A stretch of 64,000 nt of DNA from Reyranella sp. (GTDB lineage: Bacteria > Pseudomonadota > Alphaproteobacteria > Reyranellales > Reyranellaceae), in NCBI GenBank assembly GCA_019750135.1, contig JAIEOV010000010.1, positions 186,001 to 250,000 on the forward strand, in the 5' to 3' direction. Of the stretch, positions 35,806 to 43,301 are shown one piece after another. A program made the translations under genes and the position numbers. The notes beneath the pieces are model-generated. The model ran no database searches, was not told where the DNA came from, and saw only the letters and a list, made by a program, of their open reading frames with translations. Numbering within the stretch: position 1 is the first letter of the stretch; every line of letters begins with the position of its first letter.

Positions 35806-36042
35806 TCAGTCGTTGACGGGCTTGCGGCCGGCGCGGACCAGGGCCTCACCCTTGGCGGTGCGCGAGGGCAGGCGCGACATGCCGTTGCGCTCGATCAGGC
35901 CGAGCCGGCGCAGCCGGACCTCCATGTCCATCGAAGGGCGGCGCTGGCCGATGCTGCTGTCGATGGCAACGAGGGCGGCGAACTCGTCGGGGGTCAGGGG
36001 CTCATCGGGGTCGAGGGGCTCGTCGGGCATGTCCTGTTCCAA
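35806..36042 (-). CDS. Hypothetical protein, possible winged-helix-like
   Basis: A 78-residue acidic protein: an N-terminal repeat (PDEPLDPDEPLTPDEF), then VRLRRLGLIERNGMSRLPSR and TAKGEALV. This pattern resembles the recognition helix and wing of small MarR-like or restriction-associated HTH proteins. Function unknown. An internal ATG at 36030 is also possible. Confidence 0.5.
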   Translation of the reverse strand: MEQDMPDEPLDPDEPLTPDEFAALVAIDSSIGQRRPSMDMEVRLRRLGLIERNGMSRLPSRTAKGEALVRAGRKPVND

Positions 36043-36066
36043 TACGGGCAGCAGGTTTCGGTTGCG

Positions 36067-37836
36067 TCAGCGGCGGCGCAGGCGACGGCCGCCGCCATGC
36101 ACGGCGTCGCCGGCGGCGAGCTTGCGGCGGAACTCGTCGCGGCGCTGGTGGATCGAGGCGGCGAGGCGCTCCATCGGGATGCCGAGCCGCGCCAGCAGCG
36201 CCTCCGAGAGCTGCAGCGAGGCTTCGATCGTCTCCGGGACGGCCTCGGTGACGCCGAGCTCGTAGAGGCGCTGCGCCTCGGCGGCGTCGCGCGCCCGCGC
36301 CAGGATGGGTAGAGCGGGCTGCAGGGCGCGCGCCGCGGCGACCACTTCCTCGGTGGCTTCGAGCGAATCCATTGTGACGACGACCGCGGGCGCGCTGTCG
36401 AGGCCGAAACGCTGAAGCAGCTCGCCGCGCGAGGCGTCGCCGAAGAAGACGTCGTGGCCTTCCCGGCGCGCCGCCTCGATCAGCTTCGGCACGCGCTCGA
36501 CGGCGGTCCAGGGGATGCCGTGCCGGGTCAGCATGTCGGCGACCAGCCGGCCGACGCGACCGTAGCCGACGACCAGGACGCGCGGCCGGGCGACGGTGTC
36601 GGCGTCGGGCAGGACGTGGCGCGGGCTGCGCGAGCGCGCCCGGCCCACGGCAGCGCCGGCGGCGGCGAGCAGGGGAATGCAGAACATCGAAAGCGTCGAG
36701 GAGACCAGAATCGTCTGCACCAGCGGGCCGTCGAGCAGCCCTTCCCTGACGGCGGCATGCAGCAGGACGAAGGCGAACTCGCCGCCGGCGGCCAGCAGCA
36801 GCGCGGCCTCGGCCGCCGCCCGGGCGCCGAGGCCGAACAGCCGGCCCAGCGCGAAGACGACGGCGCCGTTGATCGCGAGGAGGCCCACCATCAGGCCGAC
36901 GATCAGGAGCGGCCGCGCGGCCAGCAGTGACAGGTCGAGCCCTATTCCGATCGACACGAAGAACAGCCCCAGCAGCAAGCCCTTGAACGGCTCGACGGTC
37001 TTCTCGACCTGCTTGCGATACTCGGTCTCGGCCAGCAGCAGGCCGGCGACGAAGGCGCCGAGCGCCATCGACAGGCCACTCATCGCCGCGACCAGCCCGG
37101 CCCCCAGGACGACCAGCAGCGAGGCGGCCACGAACAGCTCCTCGCTGTCAGCCCGGGCGACCGACCGCATCATCGGGCGCAGCACCAGGCGGCCGAGCAC
37201 GATCAGGACGACCAGCCCCAGCACGGCAGGGGCGAAGGCGAGCAGCTGCCCGGGCGAGAAGGCCGTGCCGCGTTGGCCGCCCATGACGGCGATGGTGACG
37301 AGGAGCGGCGCCACGGCAAGATCCTGCAGCAGCAGAACGGCGAAAGCCGCGCGGCCGGGCCGCGAGAACTGGCGCTTCTGCTCGGCCAGCAGCGGCAGCA
37401 CGATCGCCGTCGACGAGAGCGCGAGCGCCGAGCCGAGCAGGACAGCGGCGACCGGGTCCTGGCCGAGCAGCATCGCCGCCGCGGCGATGGCCGCCGTGCA
37501 GACGGCGACCTGCAGGCCGCCCAGGCCGAAGACGAGGCGGCGCATCGTCCAGAGGCGTTCCCAGGAGAGCTCGAGGCCGATGGCGAACAGCAGGAAGACG
37601 ACGCCGAATTCGGCAAGCTGGGCCATGGCGGCGGAGTTGCCGATCGTCAGATAGCGCAGCCACGGCAGCTCGCCCTGCAGGGCACCGAGCCCGAAGGGCC
37701 CGAGGATCACGCCGGCGCCGAGAAACCCCAGGATCGGGCTGAGCTTCCAGCGATGGAAGATCGGCACCGCGACGCCGGCGGTGGCGAGGAAGAGGACGAT
37801 GTCGGTGTAGTTGCCGGCCGCACCGTCAGCCGTCAT
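36067..37836 (-). CDS. CPA2-family cation:proton antiporter with RCK domain, KefB/KefC type
   Basis: A 589-residue membrane protein. Residues ~10-385 form 12-13 helices with CPA2 motifs (LGFLGAGVILGPFGLG, FAIGLELSW, LLLQDLAVAPLLV, FFVSIGIGLDLSL). After that an RCK/TrkA-N domain begins at ~400 (VLVVGYGRVGRLVADML, FFGDASRGELLQRF, VVTMDS). It exports K+ (or exchanges Na+) for H+ under nucleotide or thiol control. The start overlaps the end of a 95-residue gene by 11 bases. The glutathione-responsive loop of true KefC is not certain. Confidence 0.9.
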   Translation of the reverse strand: MTADGAAGNYTDIVLFLATAGVAVPIFHRWKLSPILGFLGAGVILGPFGLGALQGELPWLRYLTIGNSAAMAQLAEFGVVFLLFAIGLELSWERLWTMRRLVFGLGGLQVAVCTAAIAAAAMLLGQDPVAAVLLGSALALSSTAIVLPLLAEQKRQFSRPGRAAFAVLLLQDLAVAPLLVTIAVMGGQRGTAFSPGQLLAFAPAVLGLVVLIVLGRLVLRPMMRSVARADSEELFVAASLLVVLGAGLVAAMSGLSMALGAFVAGLLLAETEYRKQVEKTVEPFKGLLLGLFFVSIGIGLDLSLLAARPLLIVGLMVGLLAINGAVVFALGRLFGLGARAAAEAALLLAAGGEFAFVLLHAAVREGLLDGPLVQTILVSSTLSMFCIPLLAAAGAAVGRARSRSPRHVLPDADTVARPRVLVVGYGRVGRLVADMLTRHGIPWTAVERVPKLIEAARREGHDVFFGDASRGELLQRFGLDSAPAVVVTMDSLEATEEVVAAARALQPALPILARARDAAEAQRLYELGVTEAVPETIEASLQLSEALLARLGIPMERLAASIHQRRDEFRRKLAAGDAVHGGGRRLRRR

Positions 37837-38113
37837 GGGACGTCACGGGCAACGTCGGGCGGCCGTCGGCCGCAAGCGCCGCGGCGAGCTCGGCGGGATC
37901 GACATTGACCACCTGGCGCGTGGCGCCGGGCGCCGGATCGGCCGGCAGATGGAGCAGGGTCGCCAGCCGCCGGAAGGCGACGAAGGATAGGCCGGGGATC
38001 TGCTCCTCGTCGGTCACCAGTCGATAGGTGCCGGCGGGCTGCAGGCCGTCGAGAGCGGTGAGCTTGAACGGGCGGCAGAACGTGACGCTCGTCTCCGTGG
38101 TTCGCGTCGACAT
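37826..38113 (-). CDS. Small conserved protein, paralogue A
   Basis: A 95-residue protein, STRTTETSVTFCRPFKLTAL then GLQPAGTYRLVTDEEQIPGLSFVAFRR. It is clearly homologous to the 86-residue protein at 40364-40624 (shared TETxVTF, PAGTY, VTDEE, GLS/YxAFRR, DPxELxAAL). No known family recognised; predicted all-beta core with a short helix. It overlaps the antiporter gene by 11 bases and is probably co-translated with it. Confidence 0.65.
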   Translation of the reverse strand: MSTRTTETSVTFCRPFKLTALDGLQPAGTYRLVTDEEQIPGLSFVAFRRLATLLHLPADPAPGATRQVVNVDPAELAAALAADGRPTLPVTSHDG

Positions 38114-38183
38114 GATCTGCCTTTCCGCCGGGCGGCCGCCCGCCTCGGACACCCATCCATATGGTGATGAGGGGCACCGATTG

Positions 38184-38807
38184 TCAGGTCGGGCCGGAGT
38201 CTTTCGGGTCGATCCAGTCGATGGTCTCGACCGCGCCCCACAGCGTCGCGGTGGTCACCGCGAGCGAACAGAGCGCGGCGACCAGGGCGACCAGCAGGGC
38301 CACGCCGTCCTCTTCGAGATAAGCCAGCGCCAGCAGCATGATGACCAGCGCGGGCACGACATGGCCGAACGGCACCGGCGAGAGCAAGGTCAGGCCGAGC
38401 AGCAGCATGACCAGCCCGGTCAGGCGCTTCGTGGCCTGGAACGGCGTCGGCCAGCGCGGCCGCACCAGGCGTTCGATCCAACGCAGCCGGGGCGCGACAG
38501 CGCGGACCACGCGGGCCAGCTTGTCGATGCCGATCTGGCGGCGCGCGACGACGCGCGGCAGCACCGCGACGTCGTGGCCGAGCAGCATCTGGACCGCCGG
38601 CCAGGCGATCAGCACGCCCATGATCGTCGAGGCGCCCGGCACCAGGGCGAGCATCGCCATCGCAAACAGGGTGAGTCCGAACGAGCGGTCGCCGAGCTGC
38701 CCGATCAGCCAGCCGACCGGCACGCGCGCGCCTTCGGCGCGGTCCAGCAGGCGCAAAAGATGGGCCGAGGTCGGCAAGGAGGCCGGGTCGACACGATCCT
38801 TGGGCAA
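38184..38807 (-). CDS. exoD: ExoD-family exopolysaccharide-synthesis membrane protein
   Basis: A ~207-residue inner-membrane protein. GWLIGQLGDRSFGLTLFAMA, LVPGASTIMGVLIAWPAVQ, RRQIGIDKLARVVRAVAP and three C-terminal helices are the ExoD pattern. No ATG is available; TTG at 38807, eight bases after GGAGC, gives the normal family length. ExoD affects exopolysaccharide production and alkali tolerance in rhizobia; its biochemical role is not known. Confidence 0.82.
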   Translation of the reverse strand: MPKDRVDPASLPTSAHLLRLLDRAEGARVPVGWLIGQLGDRSFGLTLFAMAMLALVPGASTIMGVLIAWPAVQMLLGHDVAVLPRVVARRQIGIDKLARVVRAVAPRLRWIERLVRPRWPTPFQATKRLTGLVMLLLGLTLLSPVPFGHVVPALVIMLLALAYLEEDGVALLVALVAALCSLAVTTATLWGAVETIDWIDPKDSGPT

Positions 38808-38878
38808 GGGCGAAGCTCCAGCGGCATCGGGGCAGCCTTCGATTCTTAATAGAACGCGTGGATGCGCCGCAAACCCCA

Positions 38879-38966
38879 GATAAATCGGACACTGCCACCG
38901 AAAGCGCTTAGGGTCGCGCACCGCGGATGCCCCGCGGCGGTGGCCGATCCAGCCGAAAGGAGCCCG
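38879..38966 (+). promoter_or_regulatory. Duplicated promoter/leader, copy 1
   Basis: The 88 bases before the 45-residue gene begin GATAAATCGGACAC and resemble the leader at 40017-40109 in order and spacing. Shared blocks are GATAAATCGGACA, TGCC.C.GAAAG, TAGGGTC, CACCGCGGATG and CAGCCGAAAGGA. A possible -35 CGGACA and -10-like TTAGGG are 16 bases apart. The purine-rich end is the ribosome site. Confidence 0.55.
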
Positions 38967-39104
38967 ATGGCCCAGAAGCACCGGCGCAGCAATCGCGAAG
39001 CCAAGAAGCCCAAGCAGAACAAGAAGGTCGTCGCGGCCAACCCATCGTTCGGGACGATGCCTGGCAACGCCGCCAAGGGTGGCGCCAACAGCAAGCGCAA
39101 GTAG
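38967..39104 (+). CDS. 45-residue Lys/Asn-rich basic protein
   Basis: A short ORF with a GAAAGGAGC ribosome site: MAQKHRRSNREAKKPKQNKK, then NPSFGTMPGNAAKGG, ending SKRK. It is highly basic and likely unfolded or nucleic-acid/ribosome binding; similar tiny proteins occur widely in Alphaproteobacteria without known function. It is expressed from a leader that is duplicated upstream of the gene at 40110. Confidence 0.65.
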   Translation: MAQKHRRSNREAKKPKQNKKVVAANPSFGTMPGNAAKGGANSKRK

Positions 39105-39123
39105 CCGTCGCGGCGTCCCGCCC

Positions 39124-39987
39124 GTGAACCGGCTCAACATCCGGCACAGGACGACGTACCGCTATCGCGAGCCCGTGCAACTGGGGCAGCACCGGCTGAT
39201 GCTGCGGCCGCGCGAAGGCCACGACCTGCGGCTGCTCTCGGCAAAGCTCACGGTGACGCCTGCCGCGTCGCTGACCTGGACCAACGACGTTTTCGGCAAC
39301 GCCGTCGCCACGGCCCAGTTCTCCGACCACACCGACTGGCTCTCGATCGAAAGCCTGGCGGTTGTCGAGCTGGCCGCCCCGCCGTGGCCGACCTTCGACA
39401 TCGCGGCGACCGCCCTGCGCTATCCGTTCTTCTACTCCGAGGCGGAGAGGATCGATCTCGCCGCGCTCGCGATCCCGCACCATCCCGATCCCTCGGGCTG
39501 GCTGGCCGACTGGGCGCGGGGCTTCGTGCGCGGCAGCTCGACCGACACGCTGGCGCTGCTCAAGGACATGGTGGCCGGCGTCACGGCACGAATCTCCTAC
39601 CAGAGCCGCGACGAGGAGGGGACGCAGTCGCCGCTGGAGACGCTGGGCCGCGGCTGGGGATCGTGCCGCGACTTCGCCGTGCTGTTCGTCGAAGCGACGC
39701 GCAACCTCGGATTCGGTGCGCGGATCGTCTCGGGCTATCTCTACAACCCGGACCGCACGCCGGCGGTCTCGACCGATGCGGGCTCGACCCATGCGTGGGC
39801 GGAGATCTACCTGCCCGGCGCCGGCTGGATCACCTTCGACCCGACCAACCGCGGTGTCGGCGGTTTCAACCTCATTCCCGTCGCGGTCGGGCGCGTCATC
39901 GCCCAGGTGATGCCCGTGACCGGCGCGTTCGTGGGCATGAGCGACGCCTTCCAGGGGATGTCGGTCGAGGTGCAGGTGGCGCCGTGA
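39124..39987 (+). CDS. Transglutaminase-like family protein
   Basis: A 287-residue protein with the N-terminal bacterial transglutaminase-like beta domain (IRHRTTYRYREPVQLGQH, LRPREGHDLRLLS) and a core with the Cys-His-Asp triad: GWGSCRDFAVL, STHAWAEIYLP and TFDPTNRG. Such proteins act as cysteine peptidases or amide transferases. GTG 39124 is used; an earlier in-frame ATG would overlap the 45-residue gene. Location (no signal peptide) suggests cytoplasm. Confidence 0.88.
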   Translation: MNRLNIRHRTTYRYREPVQLGQHRLMLRPREGHDLRLLSAKLTVTPAASLTWTNDVFGNAVATAQFSDHTDWLSIESLAVVELAAPPWPTFDIAATALRYPFFYSEAERIDLAALAIPHHPDPSGWLADWARGFVRGSSTDTLALLKDMVAGVTARISYQSRDEEGTQSPLETLGRGWGSCRDFAVLFVEATRNLGFGARIVSGYLYNPDRTPAVSTDAGSTHAWAEIYLPGAGWITFDPTNRGVGGFNLIPVAVGRVIAQVMPVTGAFVGMSDAFQGMSVEVQVAP

Positions 39988-40016
39988 GGGAAAAGGACGA
40001 CCGCGGGCGGGCACGA

Positions 40017-40109
40017 GATAAATCGGACAGTGCCGCAGAAAGGGCCTAGGGTCCGCCACCGCGGATGTCCCGCGCGCTGGCGCCCTGTGGCGGCCAGCCG
40101 AAAGGAACG
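40017..40109 (+). promoter_or_regulatory. Duplicated promoter/leader, copy 2
   Basis: The second copy of the leader at 38879-38966: GATAAATCGGACAG, then TGCCGCAGAAAG, CTAGGGTC, CACCGCGGATG and CAGCCGAAAGGA, ending at the ATG at 40110. Identity is about 70 percent with a few indels. The putative -35/-10 spacing of 16 bases is conserved. Confidence 0.55.
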
Positions 40110-40349
40110 ATGGCCGCGCAACGCCCCGACCTGCTCGCCCGTCGCCTGGTTCGCGACATGATGATCTACACGCGGGGGCTCAAGACGAGCTGGGTGCCCC
40201 TCGAGACCATGGCGCGGCGCCTGATGCTGAAGAACACGCAGGCGACATCGGCCGCCCTGGCGCTGGCCGAGACCAACGGCTGGCTGACGGTGAAGGACGG
40301 ACACAGCCTCTGCCTGACGGATGCCGGCCGCCAGATGGCCAGGCGATAG
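40110..40349 (+). CDS. Small winged-helix-like protein
   Basis: A 79-residue protein. WVPLETMARRLMLKNTQATS, ALALAETNGWLTVKDGHSLC and LTDAGRQMAR have the layout of a winged helix-turn-helix (recognition helix, then wing ending in LTxxG), as in PadR/MarR-like mini proteins. DNA target unknown. Preceded by leader copy 2 and followed after 14 bases by the 86-residue gene. Confidence 0.6.
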   Translation: MAAQRPDLLARRLVRDMMIYTRGLKTSWVPLETMARRLMLKNTQATSAALALAETNGWLTVKDGHSLCLTDAGRQMARR

Positions 40350-40363
40350 AGACGGGAGGCAGC

Positions 40364-40624
40364 ATGACGGATCGCTCCACCGAGACCACGGTCACCTTCC
40401 GCCACCCGTTCCAATTGAGCGCGCTCGACCGGCCGCAGCCCGCCGGCACCTATACGGTCGTGACCGACGAGGAGGAGATCCTCGGCCTGTCCTACGTCGC
40501 CTTCCGGCGCACGGCCACGCTGTTTCATCTTCCGGCCGTGGGAGCCTCGCGCACGCATGCGGAGGTCGTCTGCATCGATCCGCTGGAGCTCACGGCCGCG
40601 CTGATCGCCGATCGCCGTGCCTGA
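40364..40624 (+). CDS. Small conserved protein, paralogue B
   Basis: An 86-residue protein with a GGGAGG ribosome site. It is homologous over its length to the 95-residue protein at 37826-38113 (STETTVTFRHPF, PAGTYTVVTDEEEILGLSYV, AFRRTATLFHLPA, DPLELTAALIADRR). No family name recognised. The two copies flank the exoD-transglutaminase block on opposite strands. Confidence 0.65.
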   Translation: MTDRSTETTVTFRHPFQLSALDRPQPAGTYTVVTDEEEILGLSYVAFRRTATLFHLPAVGASRTHAEVVCIDPLELTAALIADRRA

Positions 40625-40679
40625 CGAACGGCCTTTGACCGTCGCGGCAACGCCGCGGCAATGCGCACAGGAGGTCGCC

Positions 40680-41075
40680 ATGACGCCTCGCACCGAATTG
40701 CCTCGCCCCGGATTGCCTCGCCCGGAATTGTCGATCGGCCACCCGGAGTTCGATGCCTTCCTGTCGGCAAGCGTCGGCGCGGACGCCGACGGCGTCGAGC
40801 TCAGCGTGATGTCGGCCCTGGCCAGGCTCGGCCTCGATCCGTGGAGCGAAGCTGCGCGCCTGTCGGACCTGCCGCGCCACGCGGCGGTCGAGGCGCTGAC
40901 CCTGACCTTGGGAAAGCTTCCGGCCGGCGGCTGGAAGCCGGCCGACGACCTGCGCAACCTGACCGACCTCGCCCACCGGCTGGCCGATTGCCTGCCGCGC
41001 AACCACCGTCCGGTCGACCGGCCCGTCGATCTCCCCGTCGATCGTCCCGGCACCGTGTCCCGGCCGAAGCTCTAG
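40680..41075 (+). CDS. Hypothetical protein with proline-rich tail
   Basis: A 131-residue protein with an AGGAGG ribosome site. A folded-looking middle (PEFDAFLSASVGADADGVEL, VMSALARLGLDPWSEAARLS, AVEALTLTLGKLPAGGWK) is followed by a repetitive tail (VDRPVDLPVDRP). The TAG stop is followed in frame by 33 more codons that encode a transmembrane helix, so the present stop may be secondary. Confidence 0.6.
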   Translation: MTPRTELPRPGLPRPELSIGHPEFDAFLSASVGADADGVELSVMSALARLGLDPWSEAARLSDLPRHAAVEALTLTLGKLPAGGWKPADDLRNLTDLAHRLADCLPRNHRPVDRPVDLPVDRPGTVSRPKL

Positions 41076-41224
41076 CTGTTCTACGCGGCGATCGCCGTCG
41101 GCTTCTATATGCTGCTCTCGCAGGTGCAGTTCGACCACCAGCTCGAGCCGGCGTCGCGTCCGTCGACACAACAGTGATCCGTCAGGCGCAGGTTTCGGCG
41201 GCGACGGCCGCGGGCGCCCGGCCG

Positions 41225-41500
41225 TCAACCCGACTCGCGGTGCGATTTCTTGAACTTGCCGCGCGCCGCCAGCAGGCCCTTGTGGGTGAGCATGACGCTG
41301 CGCACGGGGGCCGGGCTGCAGGACAGCAGCTCGTTGTCGCGGCCATATTCGAGCGCGGCGTCCAGCGCCTTGGTGTGATGCTCGTCGAGCCGGCGGCACA
41401 CCAGCTCGATGTCGACCCAGTGCAGGTCGTCACCCGTCAGCTCGCGCAGAGTCTTGCAGATGCGGAGCGCGATGTGTTTCGGCTGCAGGGATTTGGCCAT
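41225..41500 (-). CDS. Small winged-helix-like protein
   Basis: A 91-residue protein: IALRICKTLRELTGDDLHWV, DIELVCRRLDEHHTKALDAA and LTHKGLLAARGKFKKSH. The helix pattern and LTxKG wing resemble the 79-residue protein at 40110. Possibly a small DNA-binding regulator. It stands downstream of csbD on the same strand, separated by a hairpin. Confidence 0.55.
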   Translation of the reverse strand: MAKSLQPKHIALRICKTLRELTGDDLHWVDIELVCRRLDEHHTKALDAALEYGRDNELLSCSPAPVRSVMLTHKGLLAARGKFKKSHRESG

Positions 41501-41569
41501 GGTTCCCGTTCAGCTATCCCGTTGAGCGCGGACTTGTCCACGCGGCCCCGGCTGTCGCCGTCGCGGCAG

Positions 41570-41592
41570 GAGGCCGCCCATAGGGCGGCCTC
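41570..41592 (-). terminator. Hairpin after the CsbD-like gene
   Basis: A perfect 10-base stem GAGGCCGCCC / GGGCGGCCTC with loop ATA, located 20 bases past the csbD-like stop on the minus strand. No U-tract follows. A second small palindrome (GAGACGctgCGTCTC, 41599-41613) overlaps the stop codon. Confidence 0.5.
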
Positions 41593-41611
41593 GCCGTCGA
41601 GACGCTGCGTC

Positions 41612-41860
41612 TCAGATGTCGCGGCCGCTGCGCATGGCATCGGCATCTCGCTGCGCCGCGTCCTTGGCCAGGCCGTATTTGGCGACGAGCTGGGTGACCA
41701 GATCGTCATTGCTCTTGAGCTCGTCGAGCTCTTGCTCGCTGAACTTGCCCCACTTCACGCGAATCTCCTGCAGCAGCGCCTTCCTGGTGTTGGCAGCGTC
41801 GGCCGGGGTCGTCGAAGCGGCCGGCAGCGCGCCGGCAGTGGCGCTGGATTGATTGCTCAT
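41612..41860 (-). CDS. CsbD-like stress protein
   Basis: An 82-residue protein. After a Ser/Ala/Thr-rich lead it has VKWGKFSEQELDELKSNDDL, VTQLVAKYGLAKDAAQRDAD, the conserved CsbD pattern (WxKxT/SxxDLxxL...L...Y). CsbD proteins are abundant small stress proteins of unknown mechanism. The start MSNQSS is chosen for a GGGAA-type ribosome site; longer frames upstream are unlikely. Confidence 0.72.
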   Translation of the reverse strand: MSNQSSATAGALPAASTTPADAANTRKALLQEIRVKWGKFSEQELDELKSNDDLVTQLVAKYGLAKDAAQRDADAMRSGRDI

Positions 41861-42138
41861 TTTGGAGGTTCCCTTTCCGGGAAGGTGTTTGTTCGAACGA
41901 TGATTCATTCGTACAACGCATCACCAACATGGTGCCGGCGCGCTCCGATTAAAGGAAGCAGCTGGCTTATATATCTTCCCGCCTGTCGACGATTGGGCTG
42001 GACTTGCGCACACACCGCGCGACGGCATCTGCCGCCCATCGAGGGAAGCAACAAACGACGCGTCGGTGCCGTTCTGCACCTTGGTGGTATCCGCTCGTCG
42101 CCGGGGGCGCGGGCAGCAATCGTTGCGGGGCGACGACG

Positions 42139-42435
42139 ATGAGAAGCGCAGACGACTTACGCTCACAAGCGTCGGCAAAGCGCCGGACGGCGGCTGTCGC
42201 CCGCCGTGCCGGTCCGGGCATGTCGATCCCGGCAGATCGGCTTGCAATGCTTCAGCACGCCGAGGAACTCGAGGCAGAGGCGGCAGGGCTGGAGGCCCAG
42301 GCAGCCGCGCGCGAGGCTCGAATGCGGTCCCCAGAAGCCGCACCGCCCGTTGTTCATCAGCAGGTACAAGTGCAGCAGCAGCAGGCGGCTGGTGAGCCCG
42401 GCAAACCGGACGAAGAACCGAAGGGTCCAAAGTAG
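42139..42435 (+). CDS. Small helical protein with Gln-rich tail
   Basis: A 98-residue protein: RSADDLRSQASAKRRTAAVA, MSIPADRLAMLQHAEELEAE, AAGLEAQAAAREAR, then a VQVQQQQ tail. The first part resembles the widespread small family seen also at 29713 (short Arg/Ala helices followed by a helix with E-x-x-A repeats). Function unknown. Confidence 0.5.
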   Translation: MRSADDLRSQASAKRRTAAVARRAGPGMSIPADRLAMLQHAEELEAEAAGLEAQAAAREARMRSPEAAPPVVHQQVQVQQQQAAGEPGKPDEEPKGPK

Positions 42436-42481
42436 GACGCTACCGTCGAGCGGCATTGAGGACGGGCTGCCGAGGCTCCGG

Positions 42482-43021
42482 TCATTTTCGCGCGACCGCC
42501 TTCCCCTTCTTCGCCGGCTCCCACCGCACCACGCCGTTCTCCAGCAGCTCATTCACGAACCGCACCGTCTGCTCGATGCCGCGCGCGAACGCCGCCTGGC
42601 GCTCGGGCTCCAGCAGCACGCCGGGCTTCAGCACGTAGCGCGCCGGCTCCTTCTCGACGATGAAGCCGAGCTTCAGCAGCTTGGCGATCTTGCGCCGCAC
42701 CGTCTCGCGCGGGATGCCGGCGGCGGTGGCGATCGAGCTCGCGTTCATGGCGCGCTGCTCGGCGACCGGGATGGCGGTCGAGAAATCCTTGTGCTTGGCG
42801 CGGAAGCCCGCGTCGCGCATGCCGGGCTCGACACCGCCGGTGCCGATCAGCTCGGCGACCAGGGCGAGGTCGAGATCGCCGAAATAGAGCTCGCGGCGCT
42901 CGCGCTCGATGCGGTGCAGCCAGTTGCCCGCGAGATAGACGAACATGCGGCTGTTCGCCGGACCCGGGACCAGCGCCAGGCGGCCCTCGGTCGCGATGGT
43001 GGTGGCGCGGCGTCGCGGCAT
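42482..43021 (-). CDS. Winged-helix transcriptional regulator
   Basis: A 179-residue protein. A helix-turn-helix lies at residues ~100-140 (SSIATAAGIPRETVRRKIAK, LLKLGFIVEKEPARYVLKPG). The N-terminal part (FVYLAGNWLHRIERERRELY, FGDLDLALVAELIGTG) is helical and may bind a ligand or dimerise. It is divergent from the autotransporter gene (280 bases between starts) and may control it; no operator is evident. Confidence 0.72.
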   Translation of the reverse strand: MPRRRATTIATEGRLALVPGPANSRMFVYLAGNWLHRIERERRELYFGDLDLALVAELIGTGGVEPGMRDAGFRAKHKDFSTAIPVAEQRAMNASSIATAAGIPRETVRRKIAKLLKLGFIVEKEPARYVLKPGVLLEPERQAAFARGIEQTVRFVNELLENGVVRWEPAKKGKAVARK

Positions 43022-43301
43022 CGTCTGCTCCTTCCCGGCCACGAACGGCGGCGCGGGCCTCCCTCGTCTCCTCGCTCCTCGTCCCGACACTGCCCCCTCC
43101 CGTTCCCAACCCCAAGGCGCTGGGCGCCCATTCTGGGCGCTCGCGCCGCCGGCGTCTGCGGCGATCGTCCCTTCGTTAACCATTTTGGGCACTCCGCCGG
43201 TTGATGCTGGCAGCCGGTCGGGTAGCGTCCGCGCCAGATTGGGCATGTCAGCTGGGCACGTCAGTTGGGCACGCCCGTTCGGGATCGGGGGGAGCAGAAA
43301 C

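Noticed and set aside
41020..41060. Short repeats (GTCGAYCNBCCCGTCGAT-like) that might be a tandem array
   Set aside because: They encode the RPVD repeats in the tail of the 131-residue protein and are too few for an array.
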